Notes under the pieces: model-generated
Database searches by the model: none
Told to the model about the DNA's origin: nothing
The model's input: the letters and a program-made list of their open reading frames with translations, nothing else
Position numbers and translations under genes: made by a program
In this document: positions 10,250 to 18,737 of the stretch, in pieces
How the letters are laid out: each line of letters opens with the position of its first letter
How positions within the stretch are numbered: position 1 is the first letter of the stretch
NCBI RefSeq assembly: GCF_025660475.1
Contig: NZ_JAOUSF010000001.1
Coordinates: 310,001-374,000 of the forward strand
Direction: 5' to 3'
Length of the DNA: 64,000 bases
DNA from: Perspicuibacillus lycopersici
GTDB lineage: Bacteria; Bacillota; Bacilli; Bacillales; Caldibacillaceae

Positions 10250-10372
10250 AAAAAAACCCAAACAATTGGCTAATCAACTGTTTGAGCTTTATCCCACTTT
10301 TAAGGGGCACTATTTTACCGCCTTAAATCTTATAGATCTTTAGAGTTTAAGTAGGTGAAGTTTGCCCCTAAA
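10250..10372 (-). ncRNA. Unassigned structured RNA ending in an intrinsic terminator, between ylaN and ftsW
   Basis: The 370-bp gap holds an RNA-like block on the minus strand. A closing stem AGGGGCA/TGCCCCT (10363-10369 with 10303-10309) encloses a second arm made of ACC/GGT and CTTAAA/TTTAAG pairs around a short apical loop. After a linker comes a 10-bp stem (10275-10284 with 10259-10268, loop of six) followed by GG and seven T, a classic terminator. It may be the processed 3' end of the ylaN transcript, a small RNA, or an attenuating leader for ftsW. I do not recognise it as any riboswitch class I know. Confidence 0.5.
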
Positions 10373-10469
10373 GGTCCGATAAATTAATCACGCAACATCA
10401 AGATGCTAATTGCACCGTTTAATAACAATACATGTTATAATCCTGATACTCGTTTCGTCTATTAAACTA

Positions 10470-10751
10470 TTATTTATTCATCGATGCTTCATGTAAAGCT
10501 GAAAGTTTACGTTCCACTGAATCTAACAGATCTCTACCGAATTTTTCCTCCACTAGCCCGAGTCTTACAGCGAAATCTATTTGACGGGATAAACCGAACA
10601 TTTGGGTATCCAATACTTCCTCATATAATGGGCATTGGGGCATCGTTAAATGATCCATTTGAACTTGAATCAATTTAATTATCTTTTCAGCATCTGCTTG
10701 TAATAATGTACAGGCTTTCTCCCTATGATCGACTTTCGTTTCTGACGCCAC
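10470..10751 (-). CDS. ylaN: YlaN, UPF0358 family (iron-linked Fur modulator)
   Basis: Small helical cytoplasmic protein of 93 aa, nearly identical in layout to B. subtilis YlaN (ASE..VDHREKA, then [20 protein letters not shown] and [10 protein letters not shown]). In B. subtilis and Staphylococcus aureus YlaN has been linked to iron and to relieving Fur repression; it is essential in low iron. Of three adjacent in-frame starts (10757, 10754, 10751) the GTG at 10751 is best spaced from GAGGGGG and matches the B. subtilis start MASE. It lies directly upstream of the structured RNA and ftsW. Confidence 0.93.
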   Translation of the reverse strand: MASETKVDHREKACTLLQADAEKIIKLIQVQMDHLTMPQCPLYEEVLDTQMFGLSRQIDFAVRLGLVEEKFGRDLLDSVERKLSALHEASMNK

Positions 10752-10955
10752 CATCATTCCCCCTCACTAGAAAGAAAAAACCATCCTTTTTAAAATTCTA
10801 CCTTTAAACCATAGAAAATGCAAGGGATTATCTATTGAAGTAATTATGAAATGAAAGATTTTTTCCTAAGACATTTATGCTTTTCCAGTTTTTAACGATT
10901 GTATTTTTATCTTCCACCTTTCTATATAATTCAAGAAAGTATAGAAACTTTCAAT

Positions 10956-10984
10956 GTGACAATTAAGAATTTTAAATGTATACT
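10956..10984 (+). promoter_or_regulatory. Candidate sigma-A promoter for the YlaL-like gene
   Basis: GTGACA (10956-10961), 17-bp spacer, TATACT (10979-10984), placed 32 bp before the TTG start of the YlaL-like gene. Confidence 0.55.
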
Positions 10985-11016
10985 CAATTTATATACAGAA
11001 ATGAGGTGTACTGATT

Positions 11017-11511
11017 TTGAGTAGTATTTTAGAAATTAAAGGTAACGTCAATTATAAGATTACACTTGATCCATCGGTATGGATTTTTGATGATCGCCAC
11101 ATTAATTTAAAGACATATTTTGATGCAAAGGAAGATACAGAAGAAGTTGATTCCTATGAAGAAAAAATGTCTAATTATTGGCATCGTGAAATTCGAGAAG
11201 GCTCCGTTGCTCCACCTACCTTAAAAGCGGAACGAAAATTAAAGAAGGTAGAAATATTAACAGGAACATTTGGTATAAAATTTGAACCGTTTATCAAAAA
11301 TGCAGAGCCACTTCCCGGAGCGAAATCTTTAATTATTGAAACAAAAAAAGAAAACGTAACCATTGCTTTAGAAGAAGCCGGTGAATTAATCCTTCAATTT
11401 TCAAATGAAGGAAAGCCTTTAAAGGATGATGGTCCCGTTTATGTATTATTTAACGATGGCTCCAATCGCAACAACCCGATTACCCATGTAACAAGCTTTG
11501 TTGTCGAGTAA
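11017..11511 (+). CDS. YlaL-like conserved Bacillales protein of unknown function
   Basis: 164-aa soluble protein without signal peptide or membrane segment; mostly beta-rich with a charged middle part (about 40-80). I assign it to the YlaL group because it sits beside ylaN in the yla cluster and has a fitting size, not because of a catalytic motif; some databases call such proteins peptidyl-prolyl isomerases, and I see nothing here that proves it. Start is TTG at 11017, eight bases after GAGGTG. It is monocistronic between its own promoter and a terminator. Confidence 0.7.
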   Translation: MSSILEIKGNVNYKITLDPSVWIFDDRHINLKTYFDAKEDTEEVDSYEEKMSNYWHREIREGSVAPPTLKAERKLKKVEILTGTFGIKFEPFIKNAEPLPGAKSLIIETKKENVTIALEEAGELILQFSNEGKPLKDDGPVYVLFNDGSNRNNPITHVTSFVVE

Positions 11512-11529
11512 CCAAGTATCCTGATAATA

Positions 11530-11563
11530 AAAACTGTCCAATGAAGCACATGGGCAGTTTTTT
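11530..11563 (+). terminator. Intrinsic terminator after the YlaL-like gene
   Basis: 11-bp stem with one G-U pair (11530-11540 with 11551-11561), loop of ten, then a T-run. Confidence 0.85.
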
Positions 11564-11698
11564 GTTACCCCCATTTTTCCCCTAAATTATAAAATTATCC
11601 CTTCTTAATTTCACCTATTTGTTCGTTTTATGTATAAAAAAACGACTTTAATCAAAATATATTTATTGAAAAAACACACCAATGATGAGGTGAAAATC

Positions 11699-12301
11699 AT
11701 GAAACAGTGGTTATTTATTCTACTTATTTTATTTGCATTAACTGGATGTCGTGGCAACAATGAATCCTCTAATATGAATAACACGAACGACAATGACAAT
11801 CCTTATATGCATGTGAAAAATACAACCATTGAAAATGTAGATCAAGAAGAAAGTGAAAAAATATCGAAGCATTTGGCAAATCTTGCAGCAAGTGTTCCAA
11901 ATGTAAAGAGTTCAACAGCTGTCGCTTTAGGGAACTATGCAATTGTAGGAATTGATGTAGATGAAAACCTAGATCGTTCCAAAGTCGGTTCTATTAAATA
12001 TTCTGTATCGGAAGTATTAAAAAATGACCCCCATGGGGCAAATGCTATTGTGGTGGCAGATCCAGATATTACAGCCCGATTAGGTGAAATTGGCGAAGAT
12101 ATTCGAGATGGCCGACCAGTTCAAGGCGTATTAAACGAGCTATCTGACATTGTCGGTCGCATTATGCCAGAAATACCAGGTGACTTACAGGATCCAACAC
12201 CGAAAGATGCAACAGAAGATCAAAAACAAGATATAAATTCAAAAGATAGTCAAAAGCTTGATAAGAACCAACAGGAACAATCAAACAATCATAAAGAATA
12301 A
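11699..12301 (+). CDS. ylaJ: YhcN/YlaJ family sporulation lipoprotein
   Basis: 200-aa lipoprotein of the YhcN/YlaJ family found in the spore inner membrane or coat of Bacillus; a role in germination or outgrowth is reported for relatives. The lipobox LTGC ends at Cys17. The folded YhcN domain runs about 40-160 and includes the stretch GANAIVVADPDITARL; the last 30 residues are a Lys/Gln/Asp-rich disordered tail. Start ATG 11699 follows GAGGTG by six bases; an upstream in-frame ATG at 11630 would bury the signal peptide. This gene is the clearest sign that the organism forms spores. Confidence 0.9.
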   Translation: MKQWLFILLILFALTGCRGNNESSNMNNTNDNDNPYMHVKNTTIENVDQEESEKISKHLANLAASVPNVKSSTAVALGNYAIVGIDVDENLDRSKVGSIKYSVSEVLKNDPHGANAIVVADPDITARLGEIGEDIRDGRPVQGVLNELSDIVGRIMPEIPGDLQDPTPKDATEDQKQDINSKDSQKLDKNQQEQSNNHKE

Positions 12302-12340
12302 GAATAAATCCCAGATAAGACGTTCACAACAAAAAGAGAA

Positions 12341-12570
12341 GCTGGGACAAAAGTATTTTTATGTAAGAGAATCCGAACAAAGTTAAGTAGGTAAATTCGC
12401 TCCGGAAATATACTTCGCTTTCCGCGGACATAGCCTTAGCCTCCTCCTCCGCTACGCTTCGTGCGGGGTCAGGTCGGCTCATGCTTTTCCCGCAGGAGTC
12501 TACGTATATTTCCTCCGCTATCCGAATTATCGTTCGTCTTACATTTAAACATCAATTGTTATGTCCCAGC
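12341..12570. repeat. Long imperfect inverted-repeat element (MITE-like intergenic repeat)
   Basis: The 353-bp gap between ylaJ and ylaI is filled by a nested palindrome. Outer arms are GCTGGGACA / TGTCCCAGC (12341-12349 with 12562-12570), inner arms GGAAATATAC / GTATATTTCC (12404-12413 with 12504-12513), with the motif ATGTAAGA in both half-elements. The centre is GC-rich (CGCTTTCCGCGG, CTCCTCCTCCGCTACGC), unlike the AT-rich surroundings. Similar GC-rich palindromes with GCTGGGACA ends are common between genes in Bacillales. No ORF is inside. Confidence 0.8.
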
Positions 12571-12654
12571 CTCATTTCTTTTCTAAAAACCGATTACACT
12601 AACTCTTTCATATGGTATACTTGTTGAAACAAACCAAAATTTGGAGGCTTACCG

Positions 12655-12858
12655 ATGAAAGTGAAATGTGTCATTTGCGATCAAATTGAATCACTGGATG
12701 ATGACTCTCCAATAGCGAAAAAATTACGAAATCGTCCCATCCATACATATATGTGCCAACAGTGCTACGATAGAATTAAAGAAAAAACCGAAGCACGCAT
12801 TTCGACAGGAAAATTCAAATTATATAGTACAAATGTTCCTGAGGATGAATGGTGGTAA
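12655..12858 (+). CDS. ylaI: YlaI family zinc-ribbon protein (DUF2197)
   Basis: 67-aa protein with two CxxC pairs (VKCVICDQ and YMCQQCYD), which probably bind one zinc, followed by a basic helix and the family ending EDEWW. Function is unknown. Start ATG 12655 follows TTGGAGG. A TATACT -10 (12616-12621) with a poor -35 TTACAC lies immediately after the palindromic element, so the element could affect its expression. Ends at a bidirectional terminator shared with ylaH. Confidence 0.88.
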   Translation: MKVKCVICDQIESLDDDSPIAKKLRNRPIHTYMCQQCYDRIKEKTEARISTGKFKLYSTNVPEDEWW

Positions 12859-12868
12859 GTAGCATAAT

Positions 12869-12902
12869 AAAAAACAAGCATATTAATTTATGCTTGTTTT
12901 TT
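12869..12902. terminator. Bidirectional terminator, ylaI / ylaH
   Basis: Perfect 14-bp stem (12869-12882 with 12889-12902) with A and T tracts on both sides. Confidence 0.9.
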
Positions 12903-12913
12903 ATTATATGTAA

Positions 12914-13228
12914 TTATTGTTGCACTCCTGCCCCCACTTTTTTCTCCCGATGTCTTCGTATACGGTAGATAAGCAATACTAAAACAATAACAAACAACCC
13001 CTCAGCAATTGGGATAACGGTCCCTAAAAAGCTTAATATCGTACAGCCTAGTAAAAGAACACCATAAACAACAATTGATTTAATTAATGGTAGCTTTTGT
13101 GCAAAGCCCAATTTATAGGCAGCGATACAAAGTATTACAATTGTCCAGTATAAAAGCAACATTCCCATTTCAGGATTTTTATCCACCTGATACAGACTAG
13201 CAAAAAAGGATAACCGATTTTCTATCAA
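12914..13228 (-). CDS. ylaH: YlaH-like membrane protein
   Basis: 104-aa protein with three hydrophobic segments (about 22-38, 48-66, 72-88) and a basic C-terminus RIRRHREKK that should face the cytoplasm. It matches the YlaH family by length, topology and position beside typA. Function unknown. The start is a TTG at 13228, preceded by AAGGGGGAG. Confidence 0.8.
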   Translation of the reverse strand: MIENRLSFFASLYQVDKNPEMGMLLLYWTIVILCIAAYKLGFAQKLPLIKSIVVYGVLLLGCTILSFLGTVIPIAEGLFVIVLVLLIYRIRRHREKKVGAGVQQ

Positions 13229-13306
13229 ATTTGCTCCCCCTTAATTCTTAATCTTCGCAAAACCGATACTTTCATCATACATGAACAAGCTCATTTTGTA
13301 AAAACG

Positions 13307-13341
13307 AAAAAGAAACCCTGTTTCGATAAAAACAGGGTTTC
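13307..13341 (-). terminator. Intrinsic terminator of typA
   Basis: Stem GAAACCCTGTT / AACAGGGTTTC (13331-13341 with 13312-13322) followed on the minus strand by a T-run. Confidence 0.85.
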
Positions 13342-13389
13342 AATCTCGAGTTATTTCCATGAGAAAACAATTCAATTAGCACTAAACAA

Positions 13390-15216
13390 TTAAGCGTTTT
13401 TCTTTCTAGATTGTCTTTCTCTTGTCGCTTTATCTAAAATCTTTTTCCGTAAACGGATAGATTCAGGTGTTACTTCACAATATTCATCGTCATCTAAATA
13501 TTGTAATGCTTCTTCAAGGGAGAAGATTCTAGGTTTTTTAATTACCGTTGTTTGATCCTTTGTAGCAGAACGAACGTTTGTTGCATGTTTTGCTTTACAA
13601 ATATTAACCGTTAAATCATTTTCACGGTTATGCTCCCCAACGATCATTCCAGAATATACTTCTGTACCAGGTTCAACAAAGATAACACCACGGTCTTCCA
13701 ATTGCATAATACCATAAGAGTTAGCTTTACCTGCCTCGAGTGCAACTAAAACACCTTGACGGCGGCCACCGACTACACCAGATAATTTAGGTTTATAGCA
13801 GTCGAAGGAATGGTTATAAATTCCATAACCACGAGTCATTGTTAATACTTCTGTTTGATAACCAATTAATCCACGGGAAGGAACTAAGAAAATTAAACGA
13901 ACTTGCCCTTTTCCGTTATTAATCATGTCTAACATTTCACCTTTTCTGCTTCCAAGTGATTCAATTAGACCACCAGTGTATTCTTCTGGTGCATCAATTA
14001 CTACTCGTTCAAACGGCTCACAAATTTTACCATCAATTTCTTTTAAAATTACTTCTGGTTTGGATACTTGTAATTCATATCCTTCACGGCGCATATTTTC
14101 AATTAAGATAGATAAATGTAATTCACCACGACCTGAAACTACCCAAGCATCTGGTGAATCAGTTGGATCTACACGTAAACTAACATCTGTATGCAACTGC
14201 ATTTGTAATCTTTCTTCGATTTTACGTGCCGTAATATATTTTCCTTCTTTCCCAGCAAATGGACTATTATTTACTAAGAAAGTCATTTTTAATGTTGGTT
14301 CATCAATACGTAAAACAGGTAGTGCCTCTTGCTTATCTATTGTCGTAATGGTTTCCCCTACATTAATATCTTCCATACCAGATACTGCGATTAAATCACC
14401 TGCATAAGCTTCATTTATTTCTACACGTTTCAATCCTAAGAAACCAAACATTTTCGTAACACGGAATTGTTTAACAGTGCCATCAAGCTTCATTAAAGCA
14501 ACTTGTTCTCCAACTTTCATCGTTCCGCGGAACACACGACCAATCCCAATTCTTCCTACATAATCATTATAATCAAGTAGGGCAACTTGCATTTGTAGTG
14601 ACTCTTCACGGTTATCAACTGGTGCTGGAATTGCTTCCAAAATAGTGTCAAATAATACTTGCATATTTTCATCCTGTTTCTCTGGGTCAGTACTTGCCGT
14701 ACCGTTATATGCGGAAGCATAAATAACAGGGAATTCTAATTGATCATCATTTGCATCTAGCTCAATGAACAATTCTAATACTTCATCGACAACTTCCTCT
14801 GGACGAGCAAAATCACGGTCAATTTTGTTTACTACAACAATCGGTGTTAAATTTTGTTCCAACGCTTTTTTCAAAACGAAACGTGTTTGTGGCATACAGC
14901 CTTCATATGCATCAACAACAAGTAAAACACCATCTACCAGTTTCATAATCCGTTCAACTTCACCACTAAAGTCAGCATGTCCTGGTGTGTCCAAAATATT
15001 TATTTTTGTATCTTTATATTGAACAGCAGTATTTTTTGCTAAGATGGTAATTCCTCTTTCACGCTCTAAATCATTTGAATCCATCGCACGTTCTTGAACA
15101 TGTTCATTTGCACGGAAAGTTCCAGCTTGTTTTAACAGCTGATCAACTAACGTTGTTTTCCCATGGTCAACGTGGGCAATAATAGCAATATTTCTTAAAT
15201 CTTCACGAAGTTTCAT
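13390..15216 (-). CDS. typA: Ribosome-associated translational GTPase TypA/BipA
   Basis: 608-aa GTPase of the EF-G/LepA superfamily that acts in 50S subunit assembly and stress adaptation, especially in the cold. G motifs are visible near the N-terminus: AHVDHGKTT (G1), RGIT (G2), DTPGH (G3) and NKID (G4); EF-G-like domains II, III and V follow, then the TypA-specific C-terminal domain with GVVGGRRQG and VEPGTEVYSGMIVGEH. The ATG at 15216, just after AGGAGG, gives the usual N-terminus KLREDLRNIAII; the longer in-frame ORF to 15300 lacks support. Confidence 0.95.
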   Translation of the reverse strand: MKLREDLRNIAIIAHVDHGKTTLVDQLLKQAGTFRANEHVQERAMDSNDLERERGITILAKNTAVQYKDTKINILDTPGHADFSGEVERIMKLVDGVLLVVDAYEGCMPQTRFVLKKALEQNLTPIVVVNKIDRDFARPEEVVDEVLELFIELDANDDQLEFPVIYASAYNGTASTDPEKQDENMQVLFDTILEAIPAPVDNREESLQMQVALLDYNDYVGRIGIGRVFRGTMKVGEQVALMKLDGTVKQFRVTKMFGFLGLKRVEINEAYAGDLIAVSGMEDINVGETITTIDKQEALPVLRIDEPTLKMTFLVNNSPFAGKEGKYITARKIEERLQMQLHTDVSLRVDPTDSPDAWVVSGRGELHLSILIENMRREGYELQVSKPEVILKEIDGKICEPFERVVIDAPEEYTGGLIESLGSRKGEMLDMINNGKGQVRLIFLVPSRGLIGYQTEVLTMTRGYGIYNHSFDCYKPKLSGVVGGRRQGVLVALEAGKANSYGIMQLEDRGVIFVEPGTEVYSGMIVGEHNRENDLTVNICKAKHATNVRSATKDQTTVIKKPRIFSLEEALQYLDDDEYCEVTPESIRLRKKILDKATRERQSRKKNA

Positions 15217-15399
15217 TTTTCCTCCTGCTTTCTTACTACAGATTAACTTTAACATTATAACACATGAATACAAAAGTGTAGAAAAAAAAGATTTTTTCAA
15301 GTAAAATAAAAAGTGAACGCGTTTTCTTTTGCTATTCCACAGTAAATTTTTTACATTTATTGAACGATCAATTGCTATAGAACAAAGGATGGGGACGTT

Positions 15400-15585
15400 A
15401 TGAAAAATATTAAATGGAATTTTTTCTTTTATTCCATAATCGCTGTTTTTTCAATGGTTGGAATTGGTATAGCCATCGGACTTCAAAATATTGTTTTGGG
15501 AATTGTATTTACCCTTATTGTTATTATTGTTATGGGCAGAGGTTTTCAAACGAAGAAAAAAATGAGAGAACTAGGAAAGCTATAG
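15400..15585 (+). CDS. ylaF: YlaF family small membrane protein
   Basis: 61-aa protein with two membrane segments (about 8-26 and 31-46) joined by a short turn and a basic C-terminal tail QTKKKMRELGKL. It corresponds to B. subtilis ylaF by size and by position next to typA. Function unknown. Start ATG 15400 after GGATGGGG. A GC-containing hairpin (GGTAGC/GCTACC, 15652-15677) may be its terminator, just before the 52-bp tandem array. Confidence 0.8.
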   Translation: MKNIKWNFFFYSIIAVFSMVGIGIAIGLQNIVLGIVFTLIVIIVMGRGFQTKKKMRELGKL

Positions 15586-15689
15586 AAAAAGTCGTAGTGA
15601 TAGTAAAACTAATGATTAATTTTCTAAAAAAATTCCATCTTTACTAAAAAGTGGTAGCACATCACCCGGTGGCTACCTCTTATAATGAC

Positions 15690-16562
15690 ACCTGTTATCA
15701 AACGGATTTTTCCTCGGTTTCTTGCTCACTTTCCTGTTGAGACCTTCTGTCAAACGGATTTTTCCTTGGTTTCTTGTCCACTTTCTTGTTGAGACCTTCT
15801 GTCAAACAGATTTCTCCTTTATTTCTTGCTTACTTTCCTATTGATTCCTGTTATCAAACGGATTTTAGCTCAGTTTCTTGTCCACTTTCTTGTTGAGACC
15901 TTCTGTCAAACAGATTTCTCCTTTATTTCTTGCTTACTTTCCTATTGATTCCTGTTATCAAACGGATTTTAGCTCAGTTTCTTGTCCACTTTCCTATTGA
16001 TTCCTGTTATCAAACGGATTTTTCCTCGGTTTCTTGCTCACTTTCCTGTTGAGACCTTTTGTCAAACGGATTTTTCCTTTATTTCTTTTCCGCTTTCCTG
16101 TTGATTCCTGTTATCAAACGGATTTTTCCTCGGTTTCTTGTCCGCTTTCCTGTTGATTCCTGTTATCAAACGGATTTTAACTCGGTTTCTTGTCCACTTT
16201 CTTGTTGAGACCTTTTGTCAAACAGATTTCTCCTTTATTTCTTGCTTACTTTCCTATTGATACCTGCTATCAAACAGATTTCTCCTTTATTTCTTGCTCA
16301 CTTTCCTGTTGAGACCTTCTATCAAACGGATTTCTCCTCGGTTTCTTACTCACTTTCCTGTTGAGACCTTCTATCAAACGGATTTCTCCTTTATTTCTTG
16401 CTCACTTTCCTATTGATACTTGTTATCAAACCGATTTCTCCTTTATTTCTTTTCCGCTTTCCTGTTGAGACCTTCTATCAAACAGATTTCCCCTTTATTT
16501 CTTGTCCATTTTCTTGTTGAGACCTTCTATCAAAAGGATTTCTCCTTTATTTCTTGCTCACT
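15690..16562. repeat. Tandem array of about 17 units of 52 bp (minisatellite/VNTR)
   Basis: Head-to-tail units with an exact 52-bp period; core words TCAAACGGATTT, TTTCTTG and CACTTTCCTGTTGA recur in every unit with scattered substitutions. Units start at 15690, 15742 and so on to 16522; the last is incomplete. Units come in coupled variants: ends in TTGAG precede ACCTTCT or ACCTTTT, ends in TTGAT precede TCCTG, ACCTG or ACTTG. Units 3-4 recur almost exactly as units 5-6, showing a 104-bp duplication step. 52 is not a multiple of three and every frame on both strands meets stops, so it is non-coding. The plus strand is strongly pyrimidine-rich. Confidence 0.95.
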
Positions 16563-16644
16563 ATACTTTAGATTTTTAAATATATAATGGATTTCATACC
16601 ACAGAAGGATATTATATCAGTCACTTGATTATAAGTCATAAAAT

Positions 16645-16714
16645 ACCCTTCCCAAACTGTCACACCATCATAAGTTGTGTTTCTAACACAATCGGGGTTC
16701 AATTCGGGAAGGGT
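16645..16714 (-). terminator. Large two-part hairpin at the 3' end of suhB
   Basis: Outer stem ACCCTTCCC / GGGAAGGGT (16645-16653 with 16706-16714) and inner perfect hairpin TTGTGTT / AACACAA (16675-16681 with 16685-16691). On the minus strand the outer stem is followed by ATTTTATG. It is probably the suhB terminator, unusually long for one. Confidence 0.6.
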
Positions 16715-16729
16715 AGTTTTGAATATGAC

Positions 16730-17530
16730 TTATTCTTTAAATTCCTTCAAATAATTTTCTAATAACTCTTCATGTAAACCTGGTTTACTAATGAATACAG
16801 AGCTTCCTTCTAACATCGATAATGGTTTTCCTGAAAGAGTTGTTGCTTTTCCACCTAACTCTTCGATTAATATCTTTCCTGCTGCATAATCCCACGGAGA
16901 AAGTCGAAGCGTTATATATGCGTCCATCCACCCCATTGCTACATAGGCAATTTCAAGTGCTGCAGAACCGTATGACCGAGTACCATGAGCGCGTTTAACT
17001 AGTGGCGTAAGAATGGAATAATCAATTCTACGGTTTTCAGTAACCCATGTTGGGTTTAATCCTAAAACTGCTTCTTCCAACGACACTTCTTCTAATTTTG
17101 GTACTGGTTTACCTTGGAAAAATACACCTTCCCCTTTTTTTCCATAAAATAATTCATTATGTACCACATCATAAATATAGCCTAGTATTCCAACGCCATT
17201 TTCATAAATACCAATGGAAATCATAAAATTTCGTTTTTGATGAACAAAATTCATCGTACCATCAATCGGATCAATTATCCAAACAATACCGTCTATGGTC
17301 GTAGGCTTGTCACCATATCCTTCTTCCCCCAAAATTTTATGATCATTATATGTACTACGGATTTTTTCAATAAAATATTGCTCGGTTTCTTTATCCACAT
17401 TTGTAACTAAATCATTTTTATCTGATTTAGTTGTTATATCCAGTTTTTGTGTAAAGGTTTTCCGAATTCGTTCACCTGCTTCTTTAATCCACTCTCTTGC
17501 ATATGTATCCACTTCTATCCAATTAACCAA
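16730..17530 (-). CDS. suhB: Inositol monophosphatase family protein (YktC/SuhB)
   Basis: 266-aa magnesium-dependent phosphatase of the IMPase/FIG fold. Metal-site motifs are visible: GEEGYGD (first Glu), WIIDPIDGTMNF (DPIDGT), and SPWDYAAGKILIEELGG (WDYAAG). It should hydrolyse inositol-1-phosphate or related sugar phosphates; B. subtilis YktC has inositol monophosphatase activity. Start is TTG at 17530, seven bases after GGAGG. It is divergent from yktB, the B. subtilis arrangement. Confidence 0.9.
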   Translation of the reverse strand: MVNWIEVDTYAREWIKEAGERIRKTFTQKLDITTKSDKNDLVTNVDKETEQYFIEKIRSTYNDHKILGEEGYGDKPTTIDGIVWIIDPIDGTMNFVHQKRNFMISIGIYENGVGILGYIYDVVHNELFYGKKGEGVFFQGKPVPKLEEVSLEEAVLGLNPTWVTENRRIDYSILTPLVKRAHGTRSYGSAALEIAYVAMGWMDAYITLRLSPWDYAAGKILIEELGGKATTLSGKPLSMLEGSSVFISKPGLHEELLENYLKEFKE

Positions 17531-17773
17531 ATTATTTCCTCCTCATTGTTATGCACATATGTATAGTTCCATCTTAGACCAAATAGCTAGAACGTTCAAT
17601 ACAAGATACACTGTTGAATTGAAAAATCATAAATATTTAATTGACCATTGTTTCTAGTCGTGGTAAATAGTTTGCTATGCAGAATTCGACTTTTTTTACC
17701 AAATAGCTCCTATATGTTAAAATAACGATATCATAAAGGTAAACTTTTATTATCGTTTAAGGTGGAGGCAAAA

Positions 17774-18394
17774 ATGACATTACAAGGATTTACTAAAGAA
17801 GATTTTCAAGTATTTACAATAGATGGATTGGACGATAGAATGGCTGCCATAAGAGGCAAAATTCAACCAAAATTCCAAGCAATAGGTTCAGAATTAACAA
17901 TGGATTTATCTAGTTTACTCGGTGACGAGATGTATTTACACATCGCGAAACACGCTAGAAGAACAGTCAATCCACCTAAGGATACATGGCTAGCTATCGG
18001 CCCAAACAAACGTGGCTATAAACAATATCCGCATTTTCAACTAGGATTATTCGATGACCACCTATTTATTTGGTTAGCTTATATTTACGAATTACCGAAT
18101 AAAGCACAAATAGCACAAAGCTTTTTAAATCAGGTAGAGGTAATCAAAACAATTATCCCAAGTGATTTTGTTATTTCAACAGACCATATGAAAAAAAATG
18201 CGCAAAGCATAAAAGAAATATCATTAGAAGATACATTGGAACGATTTAAAAACGTGAAAAAGGCGGAATTTTTAATCGGAAGAAATATTCCTGCTAATGA
18301 TCCAATTTTACAAAATGGAGAAGCATTGACACAACTTACGCTTGATACGTTCAAGACGCTAATACCTTTATACAAGCTTTCTTTTACAAGTTAA
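17774..18394 (+). CDS. yktB: YktB family protein (UPF0637/DUF1054)
   Basis: 206-aa soluble protein of unknown function conserved in Bacillales; family features are FTKEDFQVFTIDGLDDRM at the N-terminus and HARRTVNPPKDTWLA near residue 60. The ATG at 17774 follows GGAGG by six bases; the in-frame GTG at 17762 overlaps that ribosome site and is rejected. Monocistronic, ending at a terminator shared with yktA. Confidence 0.88.
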   Translation: MTLQGFTKEDFQVFTIDGLDDRMAAIRGKIQPKFQAIGSELTMDLSSLLGDEMYLHIAKHARRTVNPPKDTWLAIGPNKRGYKQYPHFQLGLFDDHLFIWLAYIYELPNKAQIAQSFLNQVEVIKTIIPSDFVISTDHMKKNAQSIKEISLEDTLERFKNVKKAEFLIGRNIPANDPILQNGEALTQLTLDTFKTLIPLYKLSFTS

Positions 18395-18401
18395 AAACAA
18401 T

Positions 18402-18443
18402 GGCTGTCCAAGTAACCATTCATTTGATTTGGACAGCCGTTTT
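18402..18443. terminator. Bidirectional terminator, yktB / yktA
   Basis: 10-bp perfect stem GGCTGTCCAA / TTGGACAGCC (18402-18411 with 18429-18438) followed by GTTTTT on plus and ATTGTTTTT on minus. Confidence 0.88.
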
Positions 18444-18446
18444 TAC

Positions 18447-18722
18447 TTAAGATAATTTTATTTTTGCCTGATCATCATCTGTTTCTTTCATCATTTTTAC
18501 TGCTTTATACGAGGCATAGCCACTTACTTGTTCAAATTCACGAAATATACTTTTCTCTTCCCCTATGCTTGGGACAACTTGCTTAAACAAGCGATATTTT
18601 TCCATCAGTTCTTTTTTCGTTATTCCATTTCCGTAAACTTTTTCAATTGCTTCAAAAAATTGAACAACATTTATAATTTCATCTGTAGACCAATCGAATG
18701 AAATCGGATAGGAGTATTCCAT
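18447..18722 (-). CDS. yktA: YktA family protein (UPF0223)
   Basis: 91-aa helical protein of the UPF0223 family (start MEYSYPISFDWSTDEI, then YRLFKQVVPSIGEEK). Function unknown. Start ATG 18722 after AGAGGTG. It lies 15 bp downstream of the flavin-dependent oxidoreductase gene and is likely co-transcribed with it. Confidence 0.9.
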   Translation of the reverse strand: MEYSYPISFDWSTDEIINVVQFFEAIEKVYGNGITKKELMEKYRLFKQVVPSIGEEKSIFREFEQVSGYASYKAVKMMKETDDDQAKIKLS

Positions 18723-18737
18723 TTTAATGCACCTCTT

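Noticed and set aside
10250..10372. Known riboswitch upstream of ftsW (S-box, TPP, T-box, c-di-AMP, preQ1, guanidine)
   Set aside because: None of the conserved words of those classes is present.
13925..14407. 160-residue open frame antisense to typA
   Set aside because: Low-complexity Ser/Thr/Ile-rich translation mirrored from typA; no ribosome site.
15690..16562. 52-bp repeat array as a CRISPR
   Set aside because: Units are contiguous, without unique spacers, and no cas genes are nearby.
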